Shown one piece after another: positions 1 to 5,049 of a stretch of DNA of 6,690 nucleotides (the stretch's first letter is position 1; the number at the start of each line of letters is the position of its first letter). Origin of the DNA: Candidatus Eiseniibacteriota bacterium (GTDB taxonomy: Bacteria; Eisenbacteria; RBG-16-71-46). The notes beneath the pieces are model-generated. The model made no database searches. It had not been told where the DNA came from and saw only the letters and a list, made by a program, of their open reading frames with translations. Made by a program: the position numbers and the translations under genes. The stretch covers positions 1 to 6,690 of the forward strand of contig CAIXRL010000363.1 in NCBI GenBank assembly GCA_903921835.1, read 5' to 3'.

Positions 1-396
1 CGTGAACACGGTCGCCAGGATCGGTACCTCGGCCGGCAGTTGCGCGCGCAGCAGGCGTACGGCTGCCAGCTGCTCCCCGAGAGCGCCGCGATCGTGCGGT
101 ACCTCGCCGATGCGATCCCAGTCCGCGGCTTCGCGCACGGGACAGGCTTCGAGCGTGGGCTTGGCGTCGGGCACGCCGCTGTAGTGATAGCGCACGCCCC
201 ACGGTTCGACGTGGTAGTGCTTCCGCGGATTGAGCTTCACCCAGTCCCAGCGGAAGCGGCGCCAGCGCTCGAGTGTGTGCGCCACCAGTTCCTCGGCGCT
301 CGATTCACGATGGTAGACGTGCCCCCAGAAGGACATGGGGACACGATCCACCTCGTCGCCGCGCAGGGCGGCGAGTACCCGGTCACGAGAGGTCAT
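1..396 (-). CDS. Uroporphyrinogen decarboxylase (URO-D) family protein, N-terminal part
   Basis: The minus strand is open from ATG at 396 to the window edge, giving 132 residues; the C-terminus lies outside. The protein opens MTSRDRVLAALRGDEVDRVP, the usual N-terminus of URO-D superfamily proteins of the non-HemE type (the MtaA/methylcobalamin methyltransferase-like side). It continues with a W-D-W-V-K-L-N-P motif near residues 50-57 and E-P-W-G near 64-67, both typical of the family's first barrel strand region. True HemE normally has an R-Q-A-G-R-Y motif near the N-terminus and this protein does not, so haem synthesis is unlikely. A cobalamin- or methyl-transfer role is possible but not shown. 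The start is well fixed: an in-frame TAA lies at 406-408, only three codons upstream. No Shine-Dalgarno is seen; a -10-like TAATTT ends 6 nt before the ATG. The gene is divergent from the TonB-domain lipoprotein. Confidence 0.85.
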   Translation of the reverse strand, partial: MTSRDRVLAALRGDEVDRVPMSFWGHVYHRESSAEELVAHTLERWRRFRWDWVKLNPRKHYHVEPWGVRYHYSGVPDAKPTLEACPVREAADWDRIGEVPHDRGALGEQLAAVRLLRAQLPAEVPILATVFT

Positions 397-402
397 GACC
401 TG

Positions 403-431
403 AAATTAGACCCCTCGCGCCTCCGCCACAA
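403..431 (-). promoter_or_regulatory. Promoter of the URO-D family gene, probably leaderless
   Basis: On the minus strand TTGTGG (431-426) is followed after 17 nt by TAATTT (408-403), and the ATG begins 6 nt further on. The spacing fits a sigma-70-type promoter whose transcription start falls at or next to the start codon. The start codon also sits inside a 12-bp perfect palindrome, AGGTCATGACCT (390-401), which could be an operator or chance. Confidence 0.5.
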
Positions 432-656
432 GCGGTACCGGGCGCGATCCTCGCGGGTCCGCCCGCGCCCCGGTGTCCAACCCGGAGCCCTGGGCGCGCC
501 CCGGTCTGTGAACGTGGTCTGCGCGCCGGCGGCGATGGGGATCGACCGGCCGCCATCCCGATCGTCCTGCCGCCGCGGTTCCGGTGGGGCCGGCCGATTG
601 CGCGGCGCCCGCCACAGGCGGGCCCGGCGGCCGCGCGTTCCCCGCTCCCGGCTCGC
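432..656. other. Divergent intergenic region, no gene recognised
   Basis: No coding sequence with family resemblance is seen on either strand between the two divergent promoters. Two short perfect hairpins occur: CGCGGG/CCCGCG (452-467, 4-nt loop) and GCCCGCC/GGCGGGC (607-623, 3-nt loop). Given the base composition they may be incidental. Open frames across this region have the arginine- and proline-rich composition of GC-rich shadow frames. Confidence 0.5.
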
Positions 657-682
657 GGTTCATGAGTCCTCCGGGTTACCGT
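657..682 (+). promoter_or_regulatory. Promoter region of TonB-domain lipoprotein with shared 21-bp motif
   Basis: A -10-like TACCGT (677-682) ends 6 nt before the ATG at 689. Directly upstream is a copy of a 21-bp motif (657-677) with core TCATGA and CGGG. The same motif lies at the matching place upstream of the GNAT gene (2253-2233, minus) and again at 2441-2461. Similarity between the first two copies continues past the motif to the start codon (TGTCCGC-ATG against GGTCCG-ATG). No TTGACA-like -35 is visible at the standard distance, so the motif may replace it as an activator or sigma-factor site. Confidence 0.45.
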
Positions 683-688
683 GTCCGC

Positions 689-1237
689 ATGCGCAAGTAC
701 TCGTGGTGGCTCGTGCTGGCGGCGCTGCTCGCCGGCTGCGGTCGCGCCCCCGCAGCGCGCCGCGCCGAATCCCTGCCGCGCGTGCTGCCGCTCGAGCTGC
801 TCGCCGACCGCGCGCCCGACGCGTCGCTGCCGCCGGCGCACCTGTCGCCTGCGCCGCCCGCGCGGCTCGAACTGCTGCGCATCGCGACGGAGCGCGAGGG
901 TGTCGGAGCCCCACCGCCTGAAGCGGCGCCCGCGGAGCCGCCGACGTCGGCGGAGCAGGCCGAGCGCCTGCCGAGCGACGACCGGCTGCGCCCGCCGCTG
1001 CCCCGCACCCGCACGGCGCTGCGGCTCGCGGGCGGGCGTGGACGCTGGGTCGAGCTCGACGTGCGCGTCGACGAGAGCGGCGCGGTCTCGGATGCCGAGC
1101 TTGCGGGAGGGGACGCCGACTCCGCGCTCGTGCGCGCCGCGATCACCGCTGCGCGCGCGACGCGCTGGTTTCCAGCGCTCCGCGCGGGCCGCGCGGTTGC
1201 AGTCTGGAGCCGCCAGCGCTTCGAGGTCGGGCGCTGA
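689..1237 (+). CDS. Lipoprotein with TonB C-terminal domain
   Basis: 182 residues. The N-terminus MRKYSWWLVLAALLAGC is a lipoprotein signal: two basic residues, a hydrophobic core and an L-A-G-C lipobox with Cys17 as the predicted lipidation site. A Pro/Ala/Arg-rich low-complexity linker follows (about 18-115). The C-terminal 60 residues (about 119-180) match the TonB C-terminal fold: V-x-L-D-V-R-V-D-E-S-G-A-V near 121-133, an Ala-rich helix, then W-F-P-A (160-163) and a final strand R-Q-R-F-E-V. The frame also has upstream ATGs at 584 and 662, but only 689 places the signal peptide at the N-terminus, and a TANNNT box lies 6 nt before it. Classical TonB proteins use an inner-membrane helix as anchor, so lipid anchoring is unusual. 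No ExbB/ExbD or TonB-dependent receptor is in the window, so an energy-transducing role cannot be inferred; a periplasmic or outer-membrane structural role is equally possible. Confidence 0.75.
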   Translation: MRKYSWWLVLAALLAGCGRAPAARRAESLPRVLPLELLADRAPDASLPPAHLSPAPPARLELLRIATEREGVGAPPPEAAPAEPPTSAEQAERLPSDDRLRPPLPRTRTALRLAGGRGRWVELDVRVDESGAVSDAELAGGDADSALVRAAITAARATRWFPALRAGRAVAVWSRQRFEVGR

Positions 1238-1238
1238 G

Positions 1239-1263
1239 GGCGGCGCGCAGACAAGGCGCCGCC
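1239..1263. terminator. Hairpin between convergent genes, possible bidirectional terminator
   Basis: GGCGGCGC (1239-1246) and GCGCCGCC (1256-1263) form a perfect 8-bp stem with a 9-nt loop. It begins 2 nt after the stop codon of the TonB-domain gene and lies 38 nt beyond the stop of the convergent acetyltransferase gene. No T-run follows on either strand, so intrinsic termination is uncertain. Confidence 0.4.
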
Positions 1264-1300
1264 GCCTCCCTGCGGCCAGCCCGCGCGACGTCCTCTCTGC

Positions 1301-2221
1301 TCAGCGCGGCGCGGCGGGGCGTCCCCAGATGCGGCGCGTGCGTGTGATCGCGAAGCCCTCGGAGCGGTAGAGCCCGAGGGCGTTCTCGTTCTCGCCGTCC
1401 ACCAGCAGCGTCACCGGCGCGGGCGTGTTCGCCTCCAGCCAGAGCACGCCCCAGCGCAGCAGTGCGCGCCCGAGCCCGAGGCCGCGCGCGGCGTGCCCGA
1501 CGCCCAGCGTGCCGATCTCGCCGCGGCCCGCGTGCAGCTCGTTGCGGCAGAAGCCCACGCAGGCGCCGCCTCGGTACGCCAGGCGCAACCCGTCGGGGCG
1601 AAACGTGGGGTCGGCCACGATCGCGCGTGCGACCTCCACCCCGGACCGTACGAAGCGATAGTGCTGCGCAAACGAGTCGTTGTAGATGTCCGTCCACTCG
1701 CGCAGCATCCGCTCGCTGCCGTCGAAGTCGCGGGTCTCGATCCCCACCGGCCACCCGGGCTCGAGCCGGGCGCCGCGGGGACGCTCCATGAGCCAGAACC
1801 AGCGCTCGTGCGTGAGGCCGAGGCTGGAGGCGAACGCTTCGGCGGCATCGTTGGGGAGCCAGGCGCTGGTGGCGACGTCCGCGGGCTCGCCCGCGCGTTC
1901 GGTTTCCGCGAACGCCAGCACCGCCTCGGCGAGCCGTCGCCCGACGCCGCGCCGGCGGAAGCGCTCGAGCACGGCAACACGGATCATGAACCAGCGCCTG
2001 CCGGGGTTGTCGAGCGTCCACGCCAGTCCAAAGCCCGCGGGCTCGCCGTCCACGAACGCCAGCCTGAGTCCGCGCTGCGCGAGCCGCGGATCTTGCAACT
2101 TGTGCTCGAGTCCGAGCGGCCCCTGGAACGGGTCGAACTGGGGGCTGACCGACGGATCGGTGACCAGCGAGCGCAGCAGTTCGAGATCGGCGGGCGTCCA
2201 CGGACACAGGGTGACGGTCAT
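1301..2221 (-). CDS. Tandem-GNAT N-acetyltransferase, MshD-like arrangement
   Basis: 306 residues with two GNAT (Gcn5-related) folds. The first spans about residues 1-150; its acetyl-CoA pyrophosphate loop R-R-R-G-V-G-R-R lies at 89-96, after the strand R-V-A-V-L. The second spans about 160-300; its loop R-G-L-G-L-G-R lies at 246-252, and N-A-L-G-L-Y-R-S-E-G-F at 280-290 is the usual helix-strand that packs on CoA. Both loops look intact. Paired GNAT domains of about this length are typical of mycothiol synthase (MshD) and related proteins. Nothing else of mycothiol synthesis is nearby, so the substrate is unknown: an amine on a small molecule or a protein N-terminus are both open. The start at 2221 is the first possible, because an in-frame TAG lies only four codons upstream. 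The gene converges on the TonB-domain gene. Confidence 0.85.
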   Translation of the reverse strand: MTVTLCPWTPADLELLRSLVTDPSVSPQFDPFQGPLGLEHKLQDPRLAQRGLRLAFVDGEPAGFGLAWTLDNPGRRWFMIRVAVLERFRRRGVGRRLAEAVLAFAETERAGEPADVATSAWLPNDAAEAFASSLGLTHERWFWLMERPRGARLEPGWPVGIETRDFDGSERMLREWTDIYNDSFAQHYRFVRSGVEVARAIVADPTFRPDGLRLAYRGGACVGFCRNELHAGRGEIGTLGVGHAARGLGLGRALLRWGVLWLEANTPAPVTLLVDGENENALGLYRSEGFAITRTRRIWGRPAAPR

Positions 2222-2227
2222 CGGACC

Positions 2228-2253
2228 AGGCTAGCCCGAAGCATTCATGAACC
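2228..2253 (-). promoter_or_regulatory. Promoter of the GNAT gene, probably leaderless, with 21-bp motif
   Basis: On the minus strand TAGCCT (2233-2228) ends 6 nt before the ATG at 2221. The 21-bp motif (2253-2233) reaches the first bases of the -10 and differs at four positions from the copy at 657-677. The motif contains the palindrome TTCATGAA. No Shine-Dalgarno fits in the 6-nt gap. Confidence 0.45.
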
Positions 2254-2256
2254 GCC

Positions 2257-2301
2257 AGCCGAGAGTGCGAGAGCCGAGAGTGCGAGAGCCGAGAGTGCGA
2301 G
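2257..2301. repeat. Tandem repeat, 15 bp x 3, perfect
   Basis: The unit AGCCGAGAGTGCGAG occurs three times in a row with no mismatch. It lies about 36 bp upstream of the GNAT start codon and directly beside the 21-bp motif. Perfect identity suggests recent slippage expansion, so copy number may vary between strains. Confidence 0.9.
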
Positions 2302-2316
2302 ATGAGCGTCAGACGC

Positions 2317-2383
2317 AAAAAGCTCGGCCGGCCGCGCCGCAGCCGTGTTGTCCACACGATGAGGACAGCGGCCGGTCGAGCTT
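2317..2383 (-). terminator. Rho-independent terminator on the minus strand, no assigned gene
   Basis: Arms 2320-2335 and 2368-2383 pair over 16 bp with a single G-U wobble. Read on the minus strand, the stem is followed by a T-run (TTTTT, 2321-2317, the first two bases lying in the stem). The loop holds a smaller hairpin, CGTGT/ACACG (2344-2358). This is the only hairpin in the window followed by a T-tract. No protein gene upstream of it on the minus strand is recognisable, so it may end a small RNA or block read-through toward the GNAT gene. Confidence 0.55.
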
Positions 2384-2533
2384 CGCGGTACCCACCGAAG
2401 GTGGGTCCGGATGACGTGCAGATCGCGCTCGCAGGCGGCAGGCTCATGAATGCTCCGGGCTGGTATCGCCCCGGCGGCATCGTCAATCGGGCCGAATCGG
2501 ATCCGAATTCGTGCCTTTGCCGCCGGATTCCGC

Positions 2534-2539
2534 TATCCT
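2534..2539 (+). promoter_or_regulatory. -10-like hexamer before the structured RNA candidate
   Basis: TATCCT lies 7 nt before the G-rich start (2547) of the paired 5' end of the RNA candidate, the expected distance from a -10 box to a transcription start. No clear -35 hexamer is found 16-18 nt upstream, so support is moderate. Confidence 0.35.
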
Positions 2540-2546
2540 CGTACAC

Positions 2547-2708
2547 GGGAAGTCCCCGCGCAGGAACCTGCCGGACGTCGCGGCAGGCCATGCGTGTGGA
2601 TCGCCCGCTGCAGCTGTACGACTCTCAGCGAAGCGGAGCTTCACGCACGCGAGCCCTGCCGGAAGATCGGGCGGGGCTCGCGTAATTCCTGCCTGGTCCT
2701 GCCTTCCG
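2547..2708 (+). ncRNA. Candidate structured RNA with a multi-branch junction, about 160 nt
   Basis: By-eye folding gives nested and abutting helices. The ends pair as GGAAG (2548-2552) with CTTCC (2703-2707), then GCAGGAA (2560-2566) with TTCCTGC (2686-2692). Inside, three arms leave one junction: CCTGCCG/CGGCAGG (2567-2587); GCGTG/CACGC (2592-2596 with 2642-2646) capped by CGCTG/CAGCG (2606-2610 with 2626-2630); and a 14-bp arm, ACGCGAGCCCTGCC (2647-2660) with 2670-2683, which has one G-U pair. Helix ends abut or are separated by 2-4 nt, as in a cloverleaf. A -10-like TATCCT sits 7 nt before the 5' end, and a 7-bp hairpin (2707-2728) follows the 3' end. The shape does not fit the rod of 6S RNA, and conserved cores of TPP, cobalamin or c-di-GMP riboswitches were not found. 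It could be a free small RNA or, less likely, an rfaE1 leader, since rfaE1 appears to have its own promoter downstream. Confidence 0.45.
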
Positions 2709-2738
2709 CGCCGGCCCGTCGCGGCGCGCGCCCGCGCG

Positions 2739-2768
2739 TTGACGCCCGCCGCGCCCGCCGCGTAGCCT
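2739..2768 (+). promoter_or_regulatory. Promoter of the rfaE1-rfaE2 operon, probably leaderless
   Basis: TTGACG (2739-2744) and TAGCCT (2763-2768) are separated by 18 nt, and the ATG begins 7 nt after the -10. A transcription start at or next to the A of the ATG is expected. There is no Shine-Dalgarno in the 7-nt gap (GACACGT). The -10 is identical to that of the GNAT gene. Confidence 0.6.
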
Positions 2769-2775
2769 GACACGT

Positions 2776-3777
2776 ATGTCCACCATCGAGTTTGGGGCCG
2801 AGGCGTTGCACGAGCGCATCGAGCGTTTCGCCGGCCGCCGGCTGCTCGTGCTTGGCGACGTCATGCTGGATCACTATCTCTGGGGCCGCTGCGAGCGCAT
2901 CTCGCCCGAGGCGCCCGTGCCCGTCGTGGACGTGCAGCGCGAGTCGAGTTCGCTGGGTGGCGCGGGCAACGTGGCGGCCAACCTCGCCGCCCTGGGCGCC
3001 GAGCCCGTGCTGGTGGGCGTGATGGGCGACGATCCGCACGCGCAGAAGATGCTCGACGCGTTCGCGGAGCGCGGCGTGGACACGCGCGCTCTGGTGCGCG
3101 ACCCGGGCCGGCCGACCACCTTCAAGACGCGCATCCTGGCGCAGGGCCAGCAGGTCGTTCGCGCCGACTGGGAATCGAGCGCGGACGTGGAGGGCCAGGC
3201 GTTGCACGACGTGCTCGAGGCGCTCGCGCGCGAGGTTCCGCGCTGCGAGGTGCTGCTCATCAGCGACTACGGCAAGGGGGTGGTGACCCGGCCCGTGCTC
3301 GAGCGCGCCATGAGCCTCGCGCGTGAACGCGGCCTGCCGGTGGCCGTGGATCCCAAGGAGAGCCACATCGACGCCTACCGCGGCGCGAGCATCCTGACGC
3401 CCAACCAGCTCGAGGCCGGCTATGTCATGGGGCGTCGCATCGTCGACGAGGCGAGCCTCATGGACGTGGGCTGGGGCCTGCGCGAGCGGCTCGACGCCGA
3501 GTGCGCGCTGATCACGCGCGGGGCCGACGGCATGAGCCTGTTCGAGAAGGGCGGGCGTTACACGCACCTGCCCACCGTGGCGCGCGAGGTGTTCGACGTC
3601 ACCGGCGCCGGCGATACGGTGGTGAGCGTGATCGCGCTCGCGCTGGCCGCCGGCGCGAGCTATCCCGAGGCCTGCTACCTGGCGAATCACGCCGCCGGCG
3701 TGGTCATCCGCGAGGTTGGGACCGCGAGCTGCTCGCTTGCCCAGCTCAGGGCATCGCTCATGGACGGATTCGCGTGA
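2776..3777 (+). CDS. rfaE1: D-glycero-beta-D-manno-heptose-7-phosphate kinase (RfaE1/HldE kinase domain)
   Basis: 333 residues, the usual length of stand-alone RfaE1. It phosphorylates D-glycero-D-manno-heptose 7-phosphate at C1 with ATP in the cytoplasm, a step toward ADP-heptose for the LPS inner core. It is a PfkB/ribokinase-fold protein. V-L-G-D-V-M-L-D-H-Y-L-W-G (25-37) and R-I-S-P-E-A-P-V-P-V-V (41-51) are near-diagnostic of the family. G-G-A-G-N-V-A-A-N-L (61-70) is PfkB signature 1; T-F-K-T-R (115-119) and T-P-N-Q-L-E-A (208-214) follow; D-V-T-G-A-G-D-T (274-281) is signature 2, with Asp280 as the expected catalytic base. All key residues are present. The ATG at 2776 follows a TTGACG/TAGCCT promoter by 7 nt. 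The last four bases overlap rfaE2, so the two are very likely co-transcribed. Confidence 0.95.
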   Translation: MSTIEFGAEALHERIERFAGRRLLVLGDVMLDHYLWGRCERISPEAPVPVVDVQRESSSLGGAGNVAANLAALGAEPVLVGVMGDDPHAQKMLDAFAERGVDTRALVRDPGRPTTFKTRILAQGQQVVRADWESSADVEGQALHDVLEALAREVPRCEVLLISDYGKGVVTRPVLERAMSLARERGLPVAVDPKESHIDAYRGASILTPNQLEAGYVMGRRIVDEASLMDVGWGLRERLDAECALITRGADGMSLFEKGGRYTHLPTVAREVFDVTGAGDTVVSVIALALAAGASYPEACYLANHAAGVVIREVGTASCSLAQLRASLMDGFA

Positions 3778-4274
3778 GCGCCGGCCCGTTCGCGCTGCCT
3801 GCCGAAGTGCGGGCGCGGCTCGACCTGTGGCGCGCCGCGGGTGACGCGATCGTGTTCACCAACGGCGTCTACGACCTGCTGCATCGCGGACACGTCGAAT
3901 ACCTCGAGGAGGCGCGTGCGCTCGGCGACCGGCTGGTCGTGGGCGTCAACAGCGACGCCAGCGTTCACCGGCTCAAGGGCGCCGAGCGCCCGATCCTGCC
4001 GCAGCGCGACCGCGCGGCGCTGATCGCGGCGCTGGCCTGCGTGGACATGGCGCTCGTGTTCGAGGACGACACGCCGCTCTCGCTCATCGCGGCCGTGCAG
4101 CCCGACGTGCTGGCCAAGGGCGCCGACTGGGGCGCCGACGAGATCGTGGGGCGCGAGGTGGTGGAGGCCCGCGGCGGACGCGTCGAACGCATCGCGCTGC
4201 GCGAGGGCCTGAGCACCAGCGCGATCGTTCGCCGCATCCGCGAAGGACGCAGCGCGCTCGATCCCTGGGACTGA
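3774..4274 (+). CDS. rfaE2: D-glycero-beta-D-manno-heptose 1-phosphate adenylyltransferase (RfaE2/HldE cytidylyltransferase-like domain)
   Basis: 166 residues. It transfers AMP from ATP to D-glycero-beta-D-manno-heptose 1-phosphate, giving ADP-heptose. The fold is that of the nucleotidyltransferase superfamily: F-T-N-G-V-Y-D-L-L-H-R-G-H (28-40) carries the H-x-G-H nucleotide-binding motif, N-S-D lies at 59-61, K-G-A-D-W at 115-119, and S-T-S-A-I (147-151) is the C-terminal phosphate-binding motif. The common N-G-C-F-D is N-G-V-Y-D here, a tolerated variant. The frame stays open further upstream, but GTG at 3774 overlaps the rfaE1 stop as GTGA, gives a family-length protein, and is preceded by a weak GGA 5 nt away. 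In enterobacteria both activities are fused in HldE; here they are separate, translationally coupled genes. The phosphatase (GmhB), isomerase (GmhA) and epimerase (HldD) are not in the window. Confidence 0.93.
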   Translation: MSAGPFALPAEVRARLDLWRAAGDAIVFTNGVYDLLHRGHVEYLEEARALGDRLVVGVNSDASVHRLKGAERPILPQRDRAALIAALACVDMALVFEDDTPLSLIAAVQPDVLAKGADWGADEIVGREVVEARGGRVERIALREGLSTSAIVRRIREGRSALDPWD

Positions 4275-4448
4275 GCGGGCCGGGCGGCGGCAGCTCGCGA
4301 AGCGGGATGGCCGTGCAGCGGGTGCGCAGGTCCCCTCGCCCCGTCCGCCCGGATGGTTCGCCGCGGGCACGGCCCGGCGCCTGGTTCTTCAGCGCGCAGC
4401 GGACAGGTTCCGCGGGCGGCGCATCGGGTGATGGCACTCGCAGAGGGC

Positions 4449-4644
4449 GGCGGCCCGGCGTTTGTCCAGACGCCGCGGCTGCGCACTCGCGCCCTTACGC
4501 CGCTGCCAGCGTGCCTCCCTCGAGGGTCGCATGGAACAGCCGGACGAACTCCTCGTGGAGCCGCTGCGGCGCACCTCGACCCTGCCGTGCTCCCGGCCCG
4601 GGCAGCCGTGGCGGCCCGGGCGTTTGCCCTGACGGCTGCGCGAC
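4449..4644. repeat. Imperfect direct repeat pair, about 36 bp each
   Basis: The segments 4449-4485 and 4610-4644 are similar: both start GGCGGCCCGG, continue with GCGTTTG, a CC and GACG, and end GGCTGCGC followed by A/GAC. They differ by single-base changes and a few indels and start 161 bp apart. Each copy overlaps a local hairpin, so they may be two copies of a small palindromic element. Confidence 0.45.
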
Positions 4645-4701
4645 CCGCCCGCCGCGAGCGCCTTGCCGCGGCGCGAACACCGGGTGACCGCGCAGGCGCG
4701 G

Positions 4702-4722
4702 TTCGCGAGCGGCGCTCGCGAA
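4702..4722. repeat. Perfect 9-bp palindrome
   Basis: TTCGCGAGC and GCTCGCGAA pair perfectly around a 3-nt loop (GGC). There is no T-run on either side. It could be a REP-like palindrome, a regulator site or an rfaE operon terminator; position alone does not decide. Confidence 0.4.
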
Positions 4723-4991
4723 TGCGGGGCAGTCCGTGATGGGGACGCTGCGCCTGCCGCGTGCGGGCTGCGGCCTGCAACCCGGCAGTCTCCCGCGAGC
4801 CGTGGCTGAGGTGGTCGCCGTGCAGACGAACACTTCGTCGCACGATGTACTCCTGGCGAAGCGACTCAAGCCATGCGATCGGGCCCGCGAAGTGGCGCTT
4901 CGGAGGGATCGTAGGGCGGCCCCATGGCGAGCTCGGTTTCCGCGAATGGGCCAAGCACCGCTTCCGCAACCATGGCCGCCATCCCGATGTC

Positions 4992-5033
4992 GGCAGGCTG
5001 CCCCGACGGAGAGGTCCGTCGGGGCGGCCTGCC
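4992..5033 (-). terminator. 19-bp terminator hairpin of the FG-GAP protein gene
   Basis: Arms 4992-5010 and 5015-5033 pair over 19 bp with one G-U wobble and a 4-nt loop (GAGG). On the minus strand the stem starts 16 nt after the stop codon at 5050-5052, the normal place for an intrinsic terminator. There is no T-tract after it, in line with the other hairpins after genes in this window. Confidence 0.65.
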
Positions 5034-5049
5034 TGCCGAACACCCGGCT

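Larger units (their letters stand above)
2233..2461. mobile_element. MITE-like segment bounded by 21-bp inverted repeats (tentative)
   Basis: AGCCCGAAGCATTCATGAAC (2233-2252; the arm runs to 2253) and the reverse complement of 2441-2461 match at 19 of 21 positions in inverted orientation. They bound 229 bp that encode no recognisable protein. The interior holds a 15-bp triplet repeat, a 16-bp stem (2320-2335 with 2368-2383), and a hairpin ACCCACC-GAA-GGTGGGT (2390-2406). Small size, terminal inverted repeats and internal structure are what a miniature inverted-repeat transposable element would show. No target-site duplication is visible in the immediate flanks. A solo copy of the same 21-mer also lies in the promoter region at 657-677. 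The alternative is that the 21-mers are promoter elements and the bracketing is coincidental. Confidence 0.3.
4275..5049. other. 775-bp gap, no recognisable gene, rich in palindromes
   Basis: Open frames exist on both strands, but none resembles a known family and most are Arg/Pro/Ala-rich shadows. The longest minus-strand frame (5043-4495) has a more protein-like C-terminal end (R-L-H-E-E-F-V-R-L-F-H near 4560-4530) with GC-ending codons. It could be a decayed gene remnant, but no domain can be named. The region also holds hairpins CGGCGTTT/AGACGCCG (4456-4475), GCAGCCGT/ACGGCTGC (4602-4639), TTCGCGAGC/GCTCGCGAA (4702-4722), GACGAA/TTCGTC (4825-4839), and the large stem at 4992-5033. No clear terminator is seen just after rfaE2. 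Confidence 0.5.

Noticed and set aside
406..663. Minus-strand small ORF starting at the 657-677 motif, with GGAGG 4 nt before its ATG
   Set aside because: The GGAGG-like sequence is part of the repeated 21-bp motif read backwards, and the product is low-complexity Arg/Gly/Pro with no family resemblance.
1143..2591. Long minus-strand open frame (482 codons) overlapping the GNAT gene
   Set aside because: It is a shadow: Arg/Ala-rich, spans a tandem repeat and non-coding DNA, and overlaps the clearly conserved GNAT frame.
2547..2708. 6S RNA
   Set aside because: Length and paired ends fit, but the interior forms several separate arms rather than one rod with a central bubble.
2641..3690. Minus-strand open frame (349 codons) opposite rfaE1
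   Set aside because: It lies antisense to a well-conserved kinase and is His/Arg/Ala-rich, the typical mirror of GC-rich coding DNA.
4610..4644. c-di-GMP (GEMM) riboswitch, because of GGGCAAACGCC on the minus strand
   Set aside because: The rest of the GEMM core and the tetraloop-receptor arrangement are missing, and the match is short.
4495..5043. 182-codon minus-strand ORF in the gap
   Set aside because: No domain or family recognised; only its last 20 or so residues look protein-like, so it is kept as a possible remnant, not a gene.
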